From positions 2,083,599 to 2,147,598 of the forward strand of contig NZ_RJAD01000001.1 in the NCBI RefSeq assembly GCF_003999995.1: a stretch of DNA of 64,000 bases, read 5' to 3'. A program made the position numbers and the translations under genes. This DNA comes from Microbacterium sulfonylureivorans. GTDB taxonomy: Bacteria > Actinomycetota > Actinomycetes > Actinomycetales > Microbacteriaceae. The notes beneath the pieces are model-generated. The model was not told the origin of the DNA, did no database searches, and saw nothing but the letters and a program-made list of their open reading frames with translations. Of this stretch, positions 1 through 8,133 are shown piece after piece; position 1 is the stretch's first letter; each line of letters starts with the position of its first letter.

Positions 1-480
1 CTGTGCCACGAGGTAGACGACGGTCTGCACGATGAGCGACCCGAAGAGCCACCAGCGCACGTTCGGCCGACGGTTGGCGAACGAGACGAGGAACATGATC
101 TGCAGCGCGATGAGCGACACGGTCAGACCGAACGCCGACCAGAAGAGGATGTCCGCTGTCAGGGTGTAGGTGGCTGCGGCTCGCGATCCGTCGACCGCCT
201 TGATCCGATCGACGATGTCGGGATGCTGCGCCTGACGGATGACGAACAGATAGACCACCGCGGCGCCGCCCGCGATCAGGCTGAGGACCCAGAGCACCTG
301 GCTGATCCGCACGACGAGCGGCGGAGGCAGCTTGACGAGCACAGGCGCGGCCGCCTTGTCGGTCAGCGCAGGGCGTGGGGGAGGTTCGCTCCGCGGATCC
401 GACGGCGGCCGCGCCTGTGGAGTCGGCACCGTTTGGCGGCGGCGGCCCCCGCCTGCGGGTGCGAGTTCAGAACTCGTCAT
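1..480 (-). CDS. membrane protein of the Hsp70/IniB operon, C-terminus off the left edge
   Basis: Partial gene; 160 codons are present from an ATG at 480. The first ~55 residues are rich in Pro, Arg and Ala and look disordered and cytosolic. Hydrophobic stretches at about residues 60-80, 110-133 and 143-160 look like transmembrane helices, so it is a multi-pass membrane protein. The ATG lies inside the end of the iniB-like gene (14 nt overlap), implying translational coupling and one operon with the IniB-like, LuxR and Hsp70 genes upstream. In actinobacterial ini loci IniB-like proteins precede dynamin-like GTPases; such genes may lie just beyond the edge, but none is visible. I do not recognise the family and assign no function. 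Confidence 0.75.
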   Translation of the reverse strand, partial: MTSSELAPAGGGRRRQTVPTPQARPPSDPRSEPPPRPALTDKAAAPVLVKLPPPLVVRISQVLWVLSLIAGGAAVVYLFVIRQAQHPDIVDRIKAVDGSRAAATYTLTADILFWSAFGLTVSLIALQIMFLVSFANRRPNVRWWLFGSLIVQTVVYLVAQ

Positions 481-1267
481 CGGAGGTCGGTTCGACGACG
501 ATCGCCGTCTCCGTGGTCTCGAACGCGGCGTTCGCGTCGGCCTCTGCGGCGGTCTCGGTGTACGTCGTCGCCGACGAGTCGTACGACACGTCTTCGGCGG
601 TCTCCGCGGGCTCTGCCGGCTCGGCGGTGGATGTGTCGGTGAACGAGTCCTCGACGGCGACCGTCGTCGATTCGTCTGTGAACGACTCTTCGACGACGAC
701 ATCGGTCGAGGCATCCGTCGTGGTCGACGTGTCGGTCGTCTCGTTGTACGAGTCTTCGACGACGGTCTCGGTCGTCTCGTTGCCGACGACCGCGTCGTTC
801 CCTGCCGTGATGGTGGTGGAGTTGTCCTCGGTCTGCTCGATAGACACGTCCTCGCCGGCGGCGATGGCCTCGTCGCCGGACGCCACGACGGCCTCCTGGT
901 CGAAGACCTGCGTCACGTCACCGTCTGCCCAGATGTTCTGGTTCACCGACTGGTCGACGATCGTGTCGCTGTCGTCGATCCAAGCGAAGTTCTGGACCAC
1001 GTTGTTGATCTCGCGAACGACGGGATCCGACGACGGCTGTGCCTGGTTCGAACCGCCGTGCGGGTTCGAATGCGGAACGACGGTGGTGCGCTCGACGATG
1101 ACGGGCGTCACTGCGGCGACATCGGCGGCGCTGACGTGTGACAAGCCGCGTGCACTGAGTGCACCGTGCGGATCGTCCTCGAATTCGGCGGCCGCGTCCG
1201 GATCTCGCAGGAGGCTCAGGATGAATTCGATCAACGCCTCGGCGATGGTCGCGAGAGTCACGCTCAT
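467..1267 (-). CDS. IniB-like protein with acidic low-complexity tail
   Basis: 266 residues. Residues 1-50 form an amphipathic helical segment (motif IEFILSLLRDPDAAAEFEDD) followed by a GALSARGLSHVSAADVAAV segment, matching my memory of the IniB N-terminal domain (mycobacterial isoniazid-inducible iniB). From about residue 75 it becomes strongly acidic and Asp/Glu/Thr/Ser/Val-rich, with repeated VVEDS/ESFTDES-like units and no cysteine; probably extended or disordered. There is no clear signal peptide. The ATG at 1267 follows an AGGAG ribosome site. It sits downstream of luxR and overlaps the next membrane gene. IniB's biochemical role is not established; a cell-envelope stress role is inferred from the ini family and the Hsp70 and regulator neighbours. 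Confidence 0.7.
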   Translation of the reverse strand: MSVTLATIAEALIEFILSLLRDPDAAAEFEDDPHGALSARGLSHVSAADVAAVTPVIVERTTVVPHSNPHGGSNQAQPSSDPVVREINNVVQNFAWIDDSDTIVDQSVNQNIWADGDVTQVFDQEAVVASGDEAIAAGEDVSIEQTEDNSTTITAGNDAVVGNETTETVVEDSYNETTDTSTTTDASTDVVVEESFTDESTTVAVEDSFTDTSTAEPAEPAETAEDVSYDSSATTYTETAAEADANAAFETTETAIVVEPTSDDEF

Positions 1268-1329
1268 AGTCGTCTCCTCATGCTACAAATCTGTCTCGAC
1301 CGTATGGCGATCGGCGGGGTGTCCGCGTC

Positions 1330-1401
1330 GGGGATTGTCCCCCGTCAACCGGGGGGCGACTAGGGGGCCCCCACGTCTTCGTCCTTGCTCCCCTGTAGGG
1401 G
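1330..1401 (-). promoter_or_regulatory. cluster of G/C-run inverted repeats before the iniB-like gene
   Basis: The 152-base gap between luxR and the iniB-like gene holds four short inverted repeats of G and C runs: GGGG-N5-CCCC at 1330-1342, CCCCC-N7-GGGGG at 1339-1355, AGGGGGCCCCC at 1362-1372 and CCCCTGTAGGGG at 1390-1401. Their density suggests binding sites for the adjacent LuxR-type regulator, or a structured leader or attenuator giving the downstream genes separate control. Which of these applies is inference. Confidence 0.45.
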
Positions 1402-1419
1402 AAGTGGCCGCCGGCGCGC

Positions 1420-3969
1420 TCATGCGATATCCCTGCCGGCGTGGATCGGTTCTTGAGGGGCGGAGGCATCCTCGAAGACGAGGCGGAGCTTCGCGATGAG
1501 ATCCGAGCGTGACGTCGCGCCGAGTCGGCGACGGATGCGGGCGATGTGGTGCTCTGCGGTCCGGGGGGAGATGAAGATCGACATTCCGATCTCGCTGTAC
1601 GTCTTCCCCTGCAGGACGAGGAGCGCGACCTCGCGCTCACGTGCGCTGAGGACCGCGTCGCCGCCGTGTCCCTGAGGGGTGGAAGCGGTCGACAGATCGT
1701 CGCGAGCGTCCGCGGTGTCGTCGCGCGGATGGAGCCGGCGTGCGCACGCCAGCAGGCGCGTGATGTCTCTCCGATCGTCCGAGCGTCCCGCTCCGTGGCC
1801 GGCCAGACGTGCCCCGTCCCAGGCCAGGCCGACATCCGCGAGGCCGAGAGCCGCCTCCTCCACTGCGTCGGGGTCGACGGTGCCCGCGAGGACCGACGTC
1901 CAGACCCGGCCCGCCTGCGCCATGCGCGACGCGAGCCGGCTCTGCGGCGCGACGGCGACGAGAGCCCTGGCGTGGGGTCTGAGCGCATCGGGGCTGTTGG
2001 CGAGGATCCCCCGCTGGATGCCTGCCCAGTGCAGGTGAGCCGACCACAGCGGCGGCGCGCCGAGCCCGTCGAGCAGCGTGACGGCTCGGTCGAAGTGAGC
2101 CGCCACGCGCGTGCTGTCGCCTGCTCTGGCGGCGGCGGTGACGAACTCGGCGAGCGGGAGCAGGGTGAACATGTCGAACTGCGCGTGGAGGATGCCTTCG
2201 CGCGCTCGACGCCAGGTGGCGACCATCGTCGCCTTGTCCTCGTACCGTCTTGCCAGCGCGACGTCTATCGCGTCGTACACCAGGCGGTCCCGAGGGCTGA
2301 GGGGACGACCGGATGTGCGCACGGCGTCGAGACCGCTCATGACCTCGTGCGGCCGCTCGCGCTGCAGGGCCACCCAGGATCGCCAGAGCACGAGCCGATC
2401 GCGTGCCCACGGACCGCCGTGCCCGCCCTCGACGGCGTCCTGGAGAATCGCGTGGCTGACGTCGAGCTCACCGAGGTTGATCGCGGTCAGAGCGGCGATG
2501 ACGGCCGGGAGCTCGGGGATCGGTGCGCCTGTCGCCGAGGCTGTGTACATCTCGCTGGCGCGAACGAGATCGGCGAGCCGGGGATTCGCGGGGTCCGTCA
2601 GCGTCGACCGCAGACCTCGGACGACGAGCTCCAACGAGACATCCAGCGTGGTGGGGATGCCGATTGCTCCCGGTCGGGCCGGAGCCGGTGCCGGGTCGGG
2701 CAGGCACCGGAGCGGATCGGCCGCGCCGAGGGCGGCTATGGCGGCTCTCGCCTGCTGGGCGGCGGTCAGCGGGGGAGTCGCCGCAGCGTAGATCGCGTTC
2801 GCCGTCTCCATCGCACCCCGGGCGGCCCAGATGGCGGCAGCGGTGTCGATCGCATGTTCGCGATCCTCGTCTCCCTCCGGCGCCGGACCGCTGTCCAGCA
2901 GTCGGGCCGCATGGTCTATCTCCCCCAGCGCCCAGGACGCCCCGGCACGTCGCACGGCGACGGTGGCGGCATCCGCCCCGCATTCGCCGGCGCGCCGGAA
3001 CAGCTCGCGCGCCCGCGACGGTGCCGAGTCCGCGATGGCGTCGCCTTCGCGCAGGAGCGCCTCGGCGCGTCGTGGGTCCGGCGCCCGTGAGAAGTCCGGA
3101 GTCCACGAGCGGCTTCCGGACGCCTCGTCGATGACCCCGGCGTCGACGAGGCGGTCGAGTGGCGTCGTCGCGCGTACGGCCTGGCGCACGACGGGGACCA
3201 CCTCGCCGTTGCGGAGGAGCAGTCCCTCCGCGTGCCCGGCCAGGAGGTGGTCGCGCAACTCCGGTGCGAGCGGCGTCGTGAATCCGGTCGGTCGGAGGCT
3301 GAGCGTCTCGATCGCGGCACGGACCTCGGGATCGAGGCTCAGCATCCGATGCGCGATGACGTCGCCGAGCGCGTCCTCTATCGCGTGGTGATCGGGGTCT
3401 GCCGCGCACGGCTGCCCGTCGTGGATGGCGAACGCCTCGCAGGCAAGCCACGTCGTGCCGCCCGTCATTGCGAGGATGCCTTCGCTGCACGCGGCGTCGA
3501 GCGAGTCGTGGTTCTCGTGGTCGAGGTCGCCGGCGGTGACGTGACCCAGGACGATCGTGGGCTGCGAATGCTCGAGTGAGAGGGCCAGTTCGTGCAGCGG
3601 ATCCGTTTCCGGCCACGGCCGACGAGCGAGGACGATGCTCGAGTCGGGGTCGGCGACCCGGTCGGTGATCCGCGACACCGCCGCCTGGTCGAGGAGCTGG
3701 GCATCGTCGATGAGGACCACCGTGGTCGCCGGCACATCGACGAGCGGAGATCGCGGACTCAGGAGCAGCGTCTCTCGTCCACTGTCGGCGAGCGATCGCC
3801 GGATGCGCCTGAGCAACGACGTCTTGCCTGATCCGGCCGGTCCGACGACAAGCCCTCGGGTCGGCTGGTCGGCGGTGGCGATCATCCTCTCGACGTGGGC
3901 GAGGGCGAGTCGTGTCCACCTCACGGGGTTGGCGAGCGGCAGATCGGACTGCGGGTGCGTCGTCGACAT
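1420..3969 (-). CDS. large LuxR-family (LAL/MalT-like) ATP-binding transcriptional regulator
   Basis: 849 residues. The N-terminus is an AAA/STAND-type ATPase with Walker A GPAGSGKT (43-50) and a Walker B-like VVLIDDAQ (84-91). The middle ~600 residues are Ala/Arg-rich helical repeats, probably TPR-like. The C-terminus (about 773-835) is a LuxR/GerE helix-turn-helix: LSAREREVALLVLQGKTYSE, then ISPRTAEHHIARIRRRLGA. Length and order fit the LAL class, in which ligand or protein binding to the repeats releases the ATPase to activate transcription. It lies 21 nt after the Hsp70-like gene and upstream of the iniB-like gene, so it is probably the pathway regulator; the Hsp70-like protein may act on it. 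Target sites are not proven. Confidence 0.85.
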   Translation of the reverse strand: MSTTHPQSDLPLANPVRWTRLALAHVERMIATADQPTRGLVVGPAGSGKTSLLRRIRRSLADSGRETLLLSPRSPLVDVPATTVVLIDDAQLLDQAAVSRITDRVADPDSSIVLARRPWPETDPLHELALSLEHSQPTIVLGHVTAGDLDHENHDSLDAACSEGILAMTGGTTWLACEAFAIHDGQPCAADPDHHAIEDALGDVIAHRMLSLDPEVRAAIETLSLRPTGFTTPLAPELRDHLLAGHAEGLLLRNGEVVPVVRQAVRATTPLDRLVDAGVIDEASGSRSWTPDFSRAPDPRRAEALLREGDAIADSAPSRARELFRRAGECGADAATVAVRRAGASWALGEIDHAARLLDSGPAPEGDEDREHAIDTAAAIWAARGAMETANAIYAAATPPLTAAQQARAAIAALGAADPLRCLPDPAPAPARPGAIGIPTTLDVSLELVVRGLRSTLTDPANPRLADLVRASEMYTASATGAPIPELPAVIAALTAINLGELDVSHAILQDAVEGGHGGPWARDRLVLWRSWVALQRERPHEVMSGLDAVRTSGRPLSPRDRLVYDAIDVALARRYEDKATMVATWRRAREGILHAQFDMFTLLPLAEFVTAAARAGDSTRVAAHFDRAVTLLDGLGAPPLWSAHLHWAGIQRGILANSPDALRPHARALVAVAPQSRLASRMAQAGRVWTSVLAGTVDPDAVEEAALGLADVGLAWDGARLAGHGAGRSDDRRDITRLLACARRLHPRDDTADARDDLSTASTPQGHGGDAVLSAREREVALLVLQGKTYSEIGMSIFISPRTAEHHIARIRRRLGATSRSDLIAKLRLVFEDASAPQEPIHAGRDIA

Positions 3970-3990
3970 GAGTGTTCGCGGTGATCGGCG

Positions 3991-5931
3991 TCAGAGGGCG
4001 GTAGCGGTCGCGTCACCCGGCAGAACGTCGGGCGGGGGCTCGGTTTCGTGCGCGGGCCCGGTGTCTGCGGGAGACGCCTGCGTGTCGTCCGGAGGCGCGT
4101 CGGGAGTGGGGTCGGCGGGTGGAGGATCCGGCGTGTCGTCCGGCGTCGGGTCGGCGGCGGCCGGGTCAGGCGGCGCGTCCGGAGACGTCGCCGCCGGAGT
4201 AGGCGCGGGCTCGGGGAGCGACGGTTCGGCCGCGGGCTCTGTCGACGCCGGTTCCGGATCGAGCACGGCCGGCGCCGGCTCGGGGGCGGGGTCGCTCGGC
4301 CCCCGAGGTTCGGCGATTTCGCCGCCTGTGGCCGGCTTCGGCGCGGGCCGGGGAGCGCTCGCCGTCGGCGGCGGAGTCTGCTCCCGGGCGGGCGTCGCGG
4401 CGACCGTCCGACGTCCTGCCGACGGCGTCGCGCCACCGCTGGTCCGCCCTGTGGCGGGAGGTCGTTCCGTGAGATCATCGGCGACCCGGCTCCGCCCGGG
4501 CGCCGGGTACGGCAGCGCACCGGGTGATGCATCGGGCGGCGCGTCCAGGGCGCCCGTCTCGTACTCGCCGAGTTCCGAGCGGTCCGCAATGCCGAGCCCG
4601 GCGCTCGCCCCGGGCGGGCCGGTCGAAGCATCTGACGCCGACGCCAGATCAGCCCGGGTCGGAAGCGCCGGTATCCCCAGTGCGGTCGCGGTCGTCACGA
4701 CCAGCCCGCCTGCGAGGGCGAGTGCGGTGCCCGTGGTGTACGCGGATGCGGGCACGCGTCGGAACCATCTCCGACGTGACGCACCGGTGTCGGCGGGCGC
4801 AGTCTCCTCGACGGCCGCGACGGCGACGACCTCGTCGACGGCGGGTTCGCCGACAAGCCGGCGCTCCGCGGCGATGCGGGCTGCGCCGAGCGCCGCGATC
4901 GCCTTCGGATCGGCATCGACGGCGATCGGACGATCGAAGCGCTCGGACAGAAGCTGCGCCACGCGGGGGATCCGGGACGAACCGCCGATCAGGAGAATCG
5001 CATCGATCTCCTCGCCGTCGAGGCCGGTGCTCTCCAGGGCCTGGGCGAATCGGTCGATGGTCCGTTCGATGTCCTTTTCGATCATCGCCTCGAACTCTCC
5101 CCGAGTGAGACGGACGGAGCCGTGACTGCCCTGCACGAGGACCGGGATGACCGCTTCGCCGTCGTACGAGAGCGCCTCCTTCGCATCCACGCATTCCCGG
5201 CGCAGCGCGGCGAGACCGAGGTAGGCGCTCGGGTCGCTGTCACGTATGTCGATGCCCGCCGCCGCCACGACATGCCGGAACACCGCGTCGTCGAAGTCGG
5301 CGCCGCCGAAGTCGTTCATTCCGGTCGGATCGCCCGCTGTCTCGAGCCGACCTGTCGCCGACTTGCGCATGACGACGGCGTCGAACGTTCCCCCGCCGAG
5401 ATCGTAGACGGCGAGCGCGTGATGAGCGGGGAGGGGTGTCGAGTCCTCGTACTGGTGCGCAGCCGCCTCGGGAACCGAGAGCACGTCGACGTCCGGCCAG
5501 CCCTCGCGGGCGAGGGCCGCACGGATGAGGTCGCGTCTGTACTCGCCCCATGCCACCGGAACGGTGACGGCCAGAGCCGAGGGCGATGCCCCCTTCTGCG
5601 CGGTGACGGAGTCGACGACCCAGGCGATCATCCGCGCGAAGAGGTCTTCGGCCGCGAGTCGGCGATCTCCCGCGATGATCGGGACGTCGTCGCCGACTCG
5701 GCGGGAGAAGTCGCGGACGAGCCGTCCGGGATTGCCCGGGCCACGCCGCTCGGCGGCGTCGCCGAACATCACCTCCCCCTCCGCCACGAAGGCAGCGCTC
5801 GGGGCGGTATCGGCGACTCGGCCGAGACGGAACGGCATCATGAGAGCATCGCCGTTCGGCGACAGATGAGCAGTTGCTGCGGCGGTGCGACTCGTTCCCA
5901 CGTCGACGGCAACACAGTACGGCGCTGTCAT
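3991..5931 (-). CDS. Hsp70-family ATPase with membrane anchor and Pro-rich tail
   Basis: 646 residues. Residues 1-355 are an Hsp70/actin-type ATPase: phosphate-1 loop VDVGTSRTAAA (about 9-19), phosphate-2 DLGGGTFDAVV (177-187) and adenosine motif LLIGGSSRIPRV (about 313-324). The usual substrate-binding domain and lid are absent. Instead come a short basic patch, one hydrophobic segment (about 398-420) and ~225 residues of Pro/Ala/Glu/Asp repeats, predicted outside the membrane. It is therefore not a DnaK but a signalling or anchoring Hsp70 variant. It is the first gene of the operon leading to luxR, iniB-like and membrane genes. The ATG at 5931 follows a weak GCAGGA. Its partner proteins are unknown. 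Confidence 0.88.
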   Translation of the reverse strand: MTAPYCVAVDVGTSRTAAATAHLSPNGDALMMPFRLGRVADTAPSAAFVAEGEVMFGDAAERRGPGNPGRLVRDFSRRVGDDVPIIAGDRRLAAEDLFARMIAWVVDSVTAQKGASPSALAVTVPVAWGEYRRDLIRAALAREGWPDVDVLSVPEAAAHQYEDSTPLPAHHALAVYDLGGGTFDAVVMRKSATGRLETAGDPTGMNDFGGADFDDAVFRHVVAAAGIDIRDSDPSAYLGLAALRRECVDAKEALSYDGEAVIPVLVQGSHGSVRLTRGEFEAMIEKDIERTIDRFAQALESTGLDGEEIDAILLIGGSSRIPRVAQLLSERFDRPIAVDADPKAIAALGAARIAAERRLVGEPAVDEVVAVAAVEETAPADTGASRRRWFRRVPASAYTTGTALALAGGLVVTTATALGIPALPTRADLASASDASTGPPGASAGLGIADRSELGEYETGALDAPPDASPGALPYPAPGRSRVADDLTERPPATGRTSGGATPSAGRRTVAATPAREQTPPPTASAPRPAPKPATGGEIAEPRGPSDPAPEPAPAVLDPEPASTEPAAEPSLPEPAPTPAATSPDAPPDPAAADPTPDDTPDPPPADPTPDAPPDDTQASPADTGPAHETEPPPDVLPGDATATAL

Positions 5932-5955
5932 GGATGTCCTGCCCCCAGGGTTCGG

Positions 5956-5977
5956 ACCTGAGCCCGACGGCTCAGGT
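5956..5977. promoter_or_regulatory. inverted repeat upstream of the Hsp70-like gene
   Basis: A perfect 9-bp inverted repeat, ACCTGAGCC-CGAC-GGCTCAGGT, lies 25 nt before the Hsp70-like start. The half-site CTCAGGTC recurs at about 6041. It could be an operator for the LuxR regulator or a hairpin in the leader. No clear -35/-10 pair was found for this operon. Confidence 0.4.
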
Positions 5978-6111
5978 CAGGTCTACCACCTCGCGCCGCG
6001 CTTGGCGAGAGGGGTGGGCACGCCTGAGAGGAGGCGCGGGCTCAGGTCCTGATACCTCTGCCCGCGAGATTTCCCGCCGCTCGCGCGACTGCGCCACACG
6101 GCGTCATGCGG

Positions 6112-6138
6112 CTGGCACTCACGTTGCGAGAGTGCCAG
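6112..6138 (+). promoter_or_regulatory. CIRCE element 1 (HrcA operator)
   Basis: CTGGCACTC-N9-GAGTGCCAG, a perfect 9-9-9 inverted repeat close to the consensus TTAGCACTC-N9-GAGTGCTAA. It overlaps the groES promoter -35 and so should block RNA polymerase when HrcA is bound. HrcA is not encoded in this window. Confidence 0.92.
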
Positions 6139-6152
6139 CGCATCCCTAGACT
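6124..6152 (+). promoter_or_regulatory. groES promoter
   Basis: -35 TTGCGA (6124-6129) and -10 TAGACT (6147-6152) with a 17-bp spacer. CIRCE 1 covers the -35 and CIRCE 2 starts just after the -10, a classic repressible heat-shock arrangement. Confidence 0.8.
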
Positions 6153-6157
6153 TGTCG

Positions 6158-6184
6158 TTAGCACTCTCAGCATGCGGGTGCTAA
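6158..6184 (+). promoter_or_regulatory. CIRCE element 2 (HrcA operator)
   Basis: TTAGCACTC-N9-GGGTGCTAA: the left arm is identical to consensus and the right arm has one mismatch. It lies over the expected transcription start and 5' leader of groES. Confidence 0.92.
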
Positions 6185-6219
6185 CGAGTCTTCAGTCTCA
6201 AGGAAAGAAGAGGTAGACC

Positions 6220-6516
6220 GTGTCGGTTTCCATCAAGCCGCTCGAGGACCGCATCGTCATCAAGCAGGTCGAGGCCGAGCAGACCACCGCGAGTGGCCTC
6301 GTCATCCCCGACACCGCCAAGGAGAAGCCCCAGGAGGGTGAAGTCGTCGCCGTCGGCCCCGGCCGCATCGACGACAACGGCAACCGCGTCCCGCTCGACG
6401 TCGCCGTCGGCGACCGCGTGCTCTACAGCAAGTACGGCGGGACCGAGGTCAAGTTCGGCGCCGACGAGTTCCTCGTCCTGTCCGCTCGCGACGTCCTGGC
6501 GGTCGTCGTCCGCTGA
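6220..6516 (+). CDS. groES: co-chaperonin GroES
   Basis: 98 residues, normal for the 10-kDa chaperonin that caps GroEL during ATP-dependent folding. It starts [13 protein letters not shown] and contains the mobile-loop region around [17 protein letters not shown] and the [15 protein letters not shown] end typical of actinobacterial GroES. The GTG start at 6220 follows a purine-rich AAGGAAAGAAGAGG ribosome site. Two CIRCE sites and a promoter precede it. No groEL follows: a terminator lies 20 nt downstream, so groES is monocistronic and groEL must be elsewhere, as in many Microbacteriaceae. Confidence 0.97.
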   Translation: MSVSIKPLEDRIVIKQVEAEQTTASGLVIPDTAKEKPQEGEVVAVGPGRIDDNGNRVPLDVAVGDRVLYSKYGGTEVKFGADEFLVLSARDVLAVVVR

Positions 6517-6536
6517 CGCGGCGCACATCGCGTACC

Positions 6537-6570
6537 GAGAGGGTCGGATGCTTCGGCATCCGACCCTCTC
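6537..6570 (+). terminator. groES terminator
   Basis: A perfect 15-bp stem (GAGAGGGTCGGATGC pairing with GCATCCGACCCTCTC) with a TTCG tetraloop, just after groES. There is little T-tract, as is usual in high-GC actinobacteria. The stem contains the GGATGC/GCATCC word common in this genome. Confidence 0.9.
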
Positions 6571-6660
6571 GTCGTCTGCGGTGGCAGAGATCGCGCGAAG
6601 GTCGGCAGTCGGCGGATGCTCCGGCCCCGTCCGACGGCCGGAGGGTGCCGGTCCCCGTCC

Positions 6661-6666
6661 TAGGCT
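6661..6666 (+). promoter_or_regulatory. -10 box for leaderless rarD
   Basis: TAGGCT ends 6 nt before the GTG at 6673, which puts the transcription start on the start codon. Confidence 0.6.
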
Positions 6667-6672
6667 GGGACG

Positions 6673-7716
6673 GTGAGCCGCGACGATTCCTCCCCCGCCG
6701 GACACGAGTCCGACGGGGCGACCGACCTCGGCACGGCCGCGACGAACACCGCGGGGATCGCGGTGGATCCGGCGGCGGCCCACCGCGCGCAGCTCGCCCG
6801 CGAGCACACCCTCGGCGGCGTGTACGCGTTCACCGCGTACCTCCTCTGGGGCTTCCTCCCGCTGTACTTCCTGCTCCTGATGCCGATCGGGCCGTTCGAG
6901 CTGGTCGCGTGGCGCATCCTCCTGTCGCTGGTGTTCTGCGCGCTGCTGCTGACGGTGACGCGCGGGTGGTCGCGCATCGCCGCGATCTTCCGGCAGCCGC
7001 GCCTTCTCGGGCTGACGGCCGTCGCCGGCGGGCTGATCTACATCAACTGGCAGGTCTTCATCCTGGGCGCCCTCACCGGGCATGTGATCGAGACGAGCCT
7101 CGGCTACTTCATCAATCCGATCGCGACCGTGCTCCTCGCCGTGCTCGTGCTGCGCGAGCGGCTGCGAGCCACCCAGTGGGTCGCGATCGGCATCGCCACC
7201 CTCGCGGTGCTCGTCATCATCGTCGGGTACGGCTCGTTCCCGTGGATCGCCCTGACCCTCGCGGCGAGCTTCAGCCTCTACGGGCTGGTCAAGAAGCGCG
7301 TCGGCCCGTCGGTGGATGCGGTGAGCGGACTGACGCTGGAGTCCCTGTGGCTCGTCCCGATCGCCGGCGTGATCCTCATCGTCGTGAACGCGACGACCGG
7401 CCTCGTGTTCGGGTCGGAAGGGACGCTCCACACCGTTCTGCTCAGTCTCGTCGGCGTGGTCACGGCGATCCCGCTGCTGTTCTTCGCGGCCGGCGCCCGC
7501 CGCGCGTCGCTCACCCTCATCGGACTGCTGCAGTTCGTCGCGCCGATCTTGCAGTTCACGATCGGCGCATGGCTCCTGCAGGAGCCGATGCCGGTCGAGC
7601 GCTGGATCGGCTTCGGCCTGGTGTGGCTTGCGCTCATCGTGCTCACGGTCGATTCCGTCGTCCACGCCCGCCGCACCCGCGTGGCGGCGGTGGCCGCGGC
7701 GACCGCGTCCGTCTGA
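6673..7716 (+). CDS. rarD: EamA-family transporter RarD
   Basis: 347 residues. After a ~45-residue hydrophilic N-terminus there are about ten hydrophobic helices forming two EamA repeats. Motifs AYLLWGFLPLYFLLL, ELVAWRILLSLVF, GYFINPIATVLLAV and RERLRATQWVAIGIA are characteristic of RarD (chloramphenicol-sensitive protein) within the drug/metabolite transporter superfamily. The substrate is unknown. It is a single gene: the groES terminator is upstream and the convergent csoR is downstream. The GTG start at 6673 matches the TAGGCT box, and no Shine-Dalgarno is needed for a leaderless message. The extended N-terminus is somewhat longer than in E. coli RarD. Confidence 0.9.
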   Translation: MSRDDSSPAGHESDGATDLGTAATNTAGIAVDPAAAHRAQLAREHTLGGVYAFTAYLLWGFLPLYFLLLMPIGPFELVAWRILLSLVFCALLLTVTRGWSRIAAIFRQPRLLGLTAVAGGLIYINWQVFILGALTGHVIETSLGYFINPIATVLLAVLVLRERLRATQWVAIGIATLAVLVIIVGYGSFPWIALTLAASFSLYGLVKKRVGPSVDAVSGLTLESLWLVPIAGVILIVVNATTGLVFGSEGTLHTVLLSLVGVVTAIPLLFFAAGARRASLTLIGLLQFVAPILQFTIGAWLLQEPMPVERWIGFGLVWLALIVLTVDSVVHARRTRVAAVAAATASV

Positions 7717-7794
7717 GCGCAGCGCCCCCGCCGGGAAGACGACCCGGGTGAGCCGGACGTCGAACCGACGGGGGGCGATCGTGCGAGCGCGGCC

Positions 7795-8133
7795 TCAGCG
7801 CACCAGGCGGGCGATGGCCTGCGTGGCCTCGGTGATCTTGGCGTCCGCCTCGGGGCCGCCGAGGCGCGCGGCATCCACCACGCAGTGCCTCAGGTGATCG
7901 TCGAGCAGTCCCACCGCGACAGCCTCCAGGGCGCTCGTCAGCGCGCTGATCTGCGTGAGGATGTCGATGCAGTACTTCTCGTCCTCGACCATCTTGTGGA
8001 TGCCGCGGGCCTGCCCCTCGATCCGCTTGAGGCGGTTGAGGTACTTGTCCTTGTCGGTGATGTAGCCATGGTGACTGTGGTCGTCGACGACCGCGACGGT
8101 CGACGCGAGGTCCTCATCGTGCATGGTGTTCAT
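7795..8133 (-). CDS. csoR: copper-sensing repressor CsoR
   Basis: 112 residues, all-alpha CsoR/RcnR fold. The Cu(I)-binding Cys-His-Cys set is intact: C55 (DEKYCIDIL), H80 and C84 (DDHLRHC). The core [20 protein letters not shown] is the family signature. A ~25-residue His/Asp-rich N-terminal extension (DDHSHHG) may add metal affinity. It overlaps the end of copA by 20 nt and is the last gene of copZ-copA-csoR, so the repressor is made with the pump it controls. Apo-CsoR should bind the palindromes upstream of copZ and release on Cu(I) binding. Confidence 0.95.
   Translation of the reverse strand: MNTMHDEDLASTVAVVDDHSHHGYITDKDKYLNRLKRIEGQARGIHKMVEDEKYCIDILTQISALTSALEAVAVGLLDDHLRHCVVDAARLGGPEADAKITEATQAIARLVR

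Noticed and set aside
1051..1080. GGTTCGAA motifs resembling tRNA T-loops
   Set aside because: They are inside the iniB-like coding sequence and lack the rest of a tRNA.
3557..5125. Plus-strand Gly/Ser/Ala-rich frame of 522 codons opposite the Hsp70-like gene
   Set aside because: It is the complement of the Pro/Ala-rich Hsp70 tail and luxR; the minus-strand genes have clear conserved domains.
6181..7665. Long antisense reading frame opposite groES and rarD
   Set aside because: It is a shadow of high-GC coding DNA on the other strand; it runs through the groES terminator and CIRCE region and has no family resemblance.
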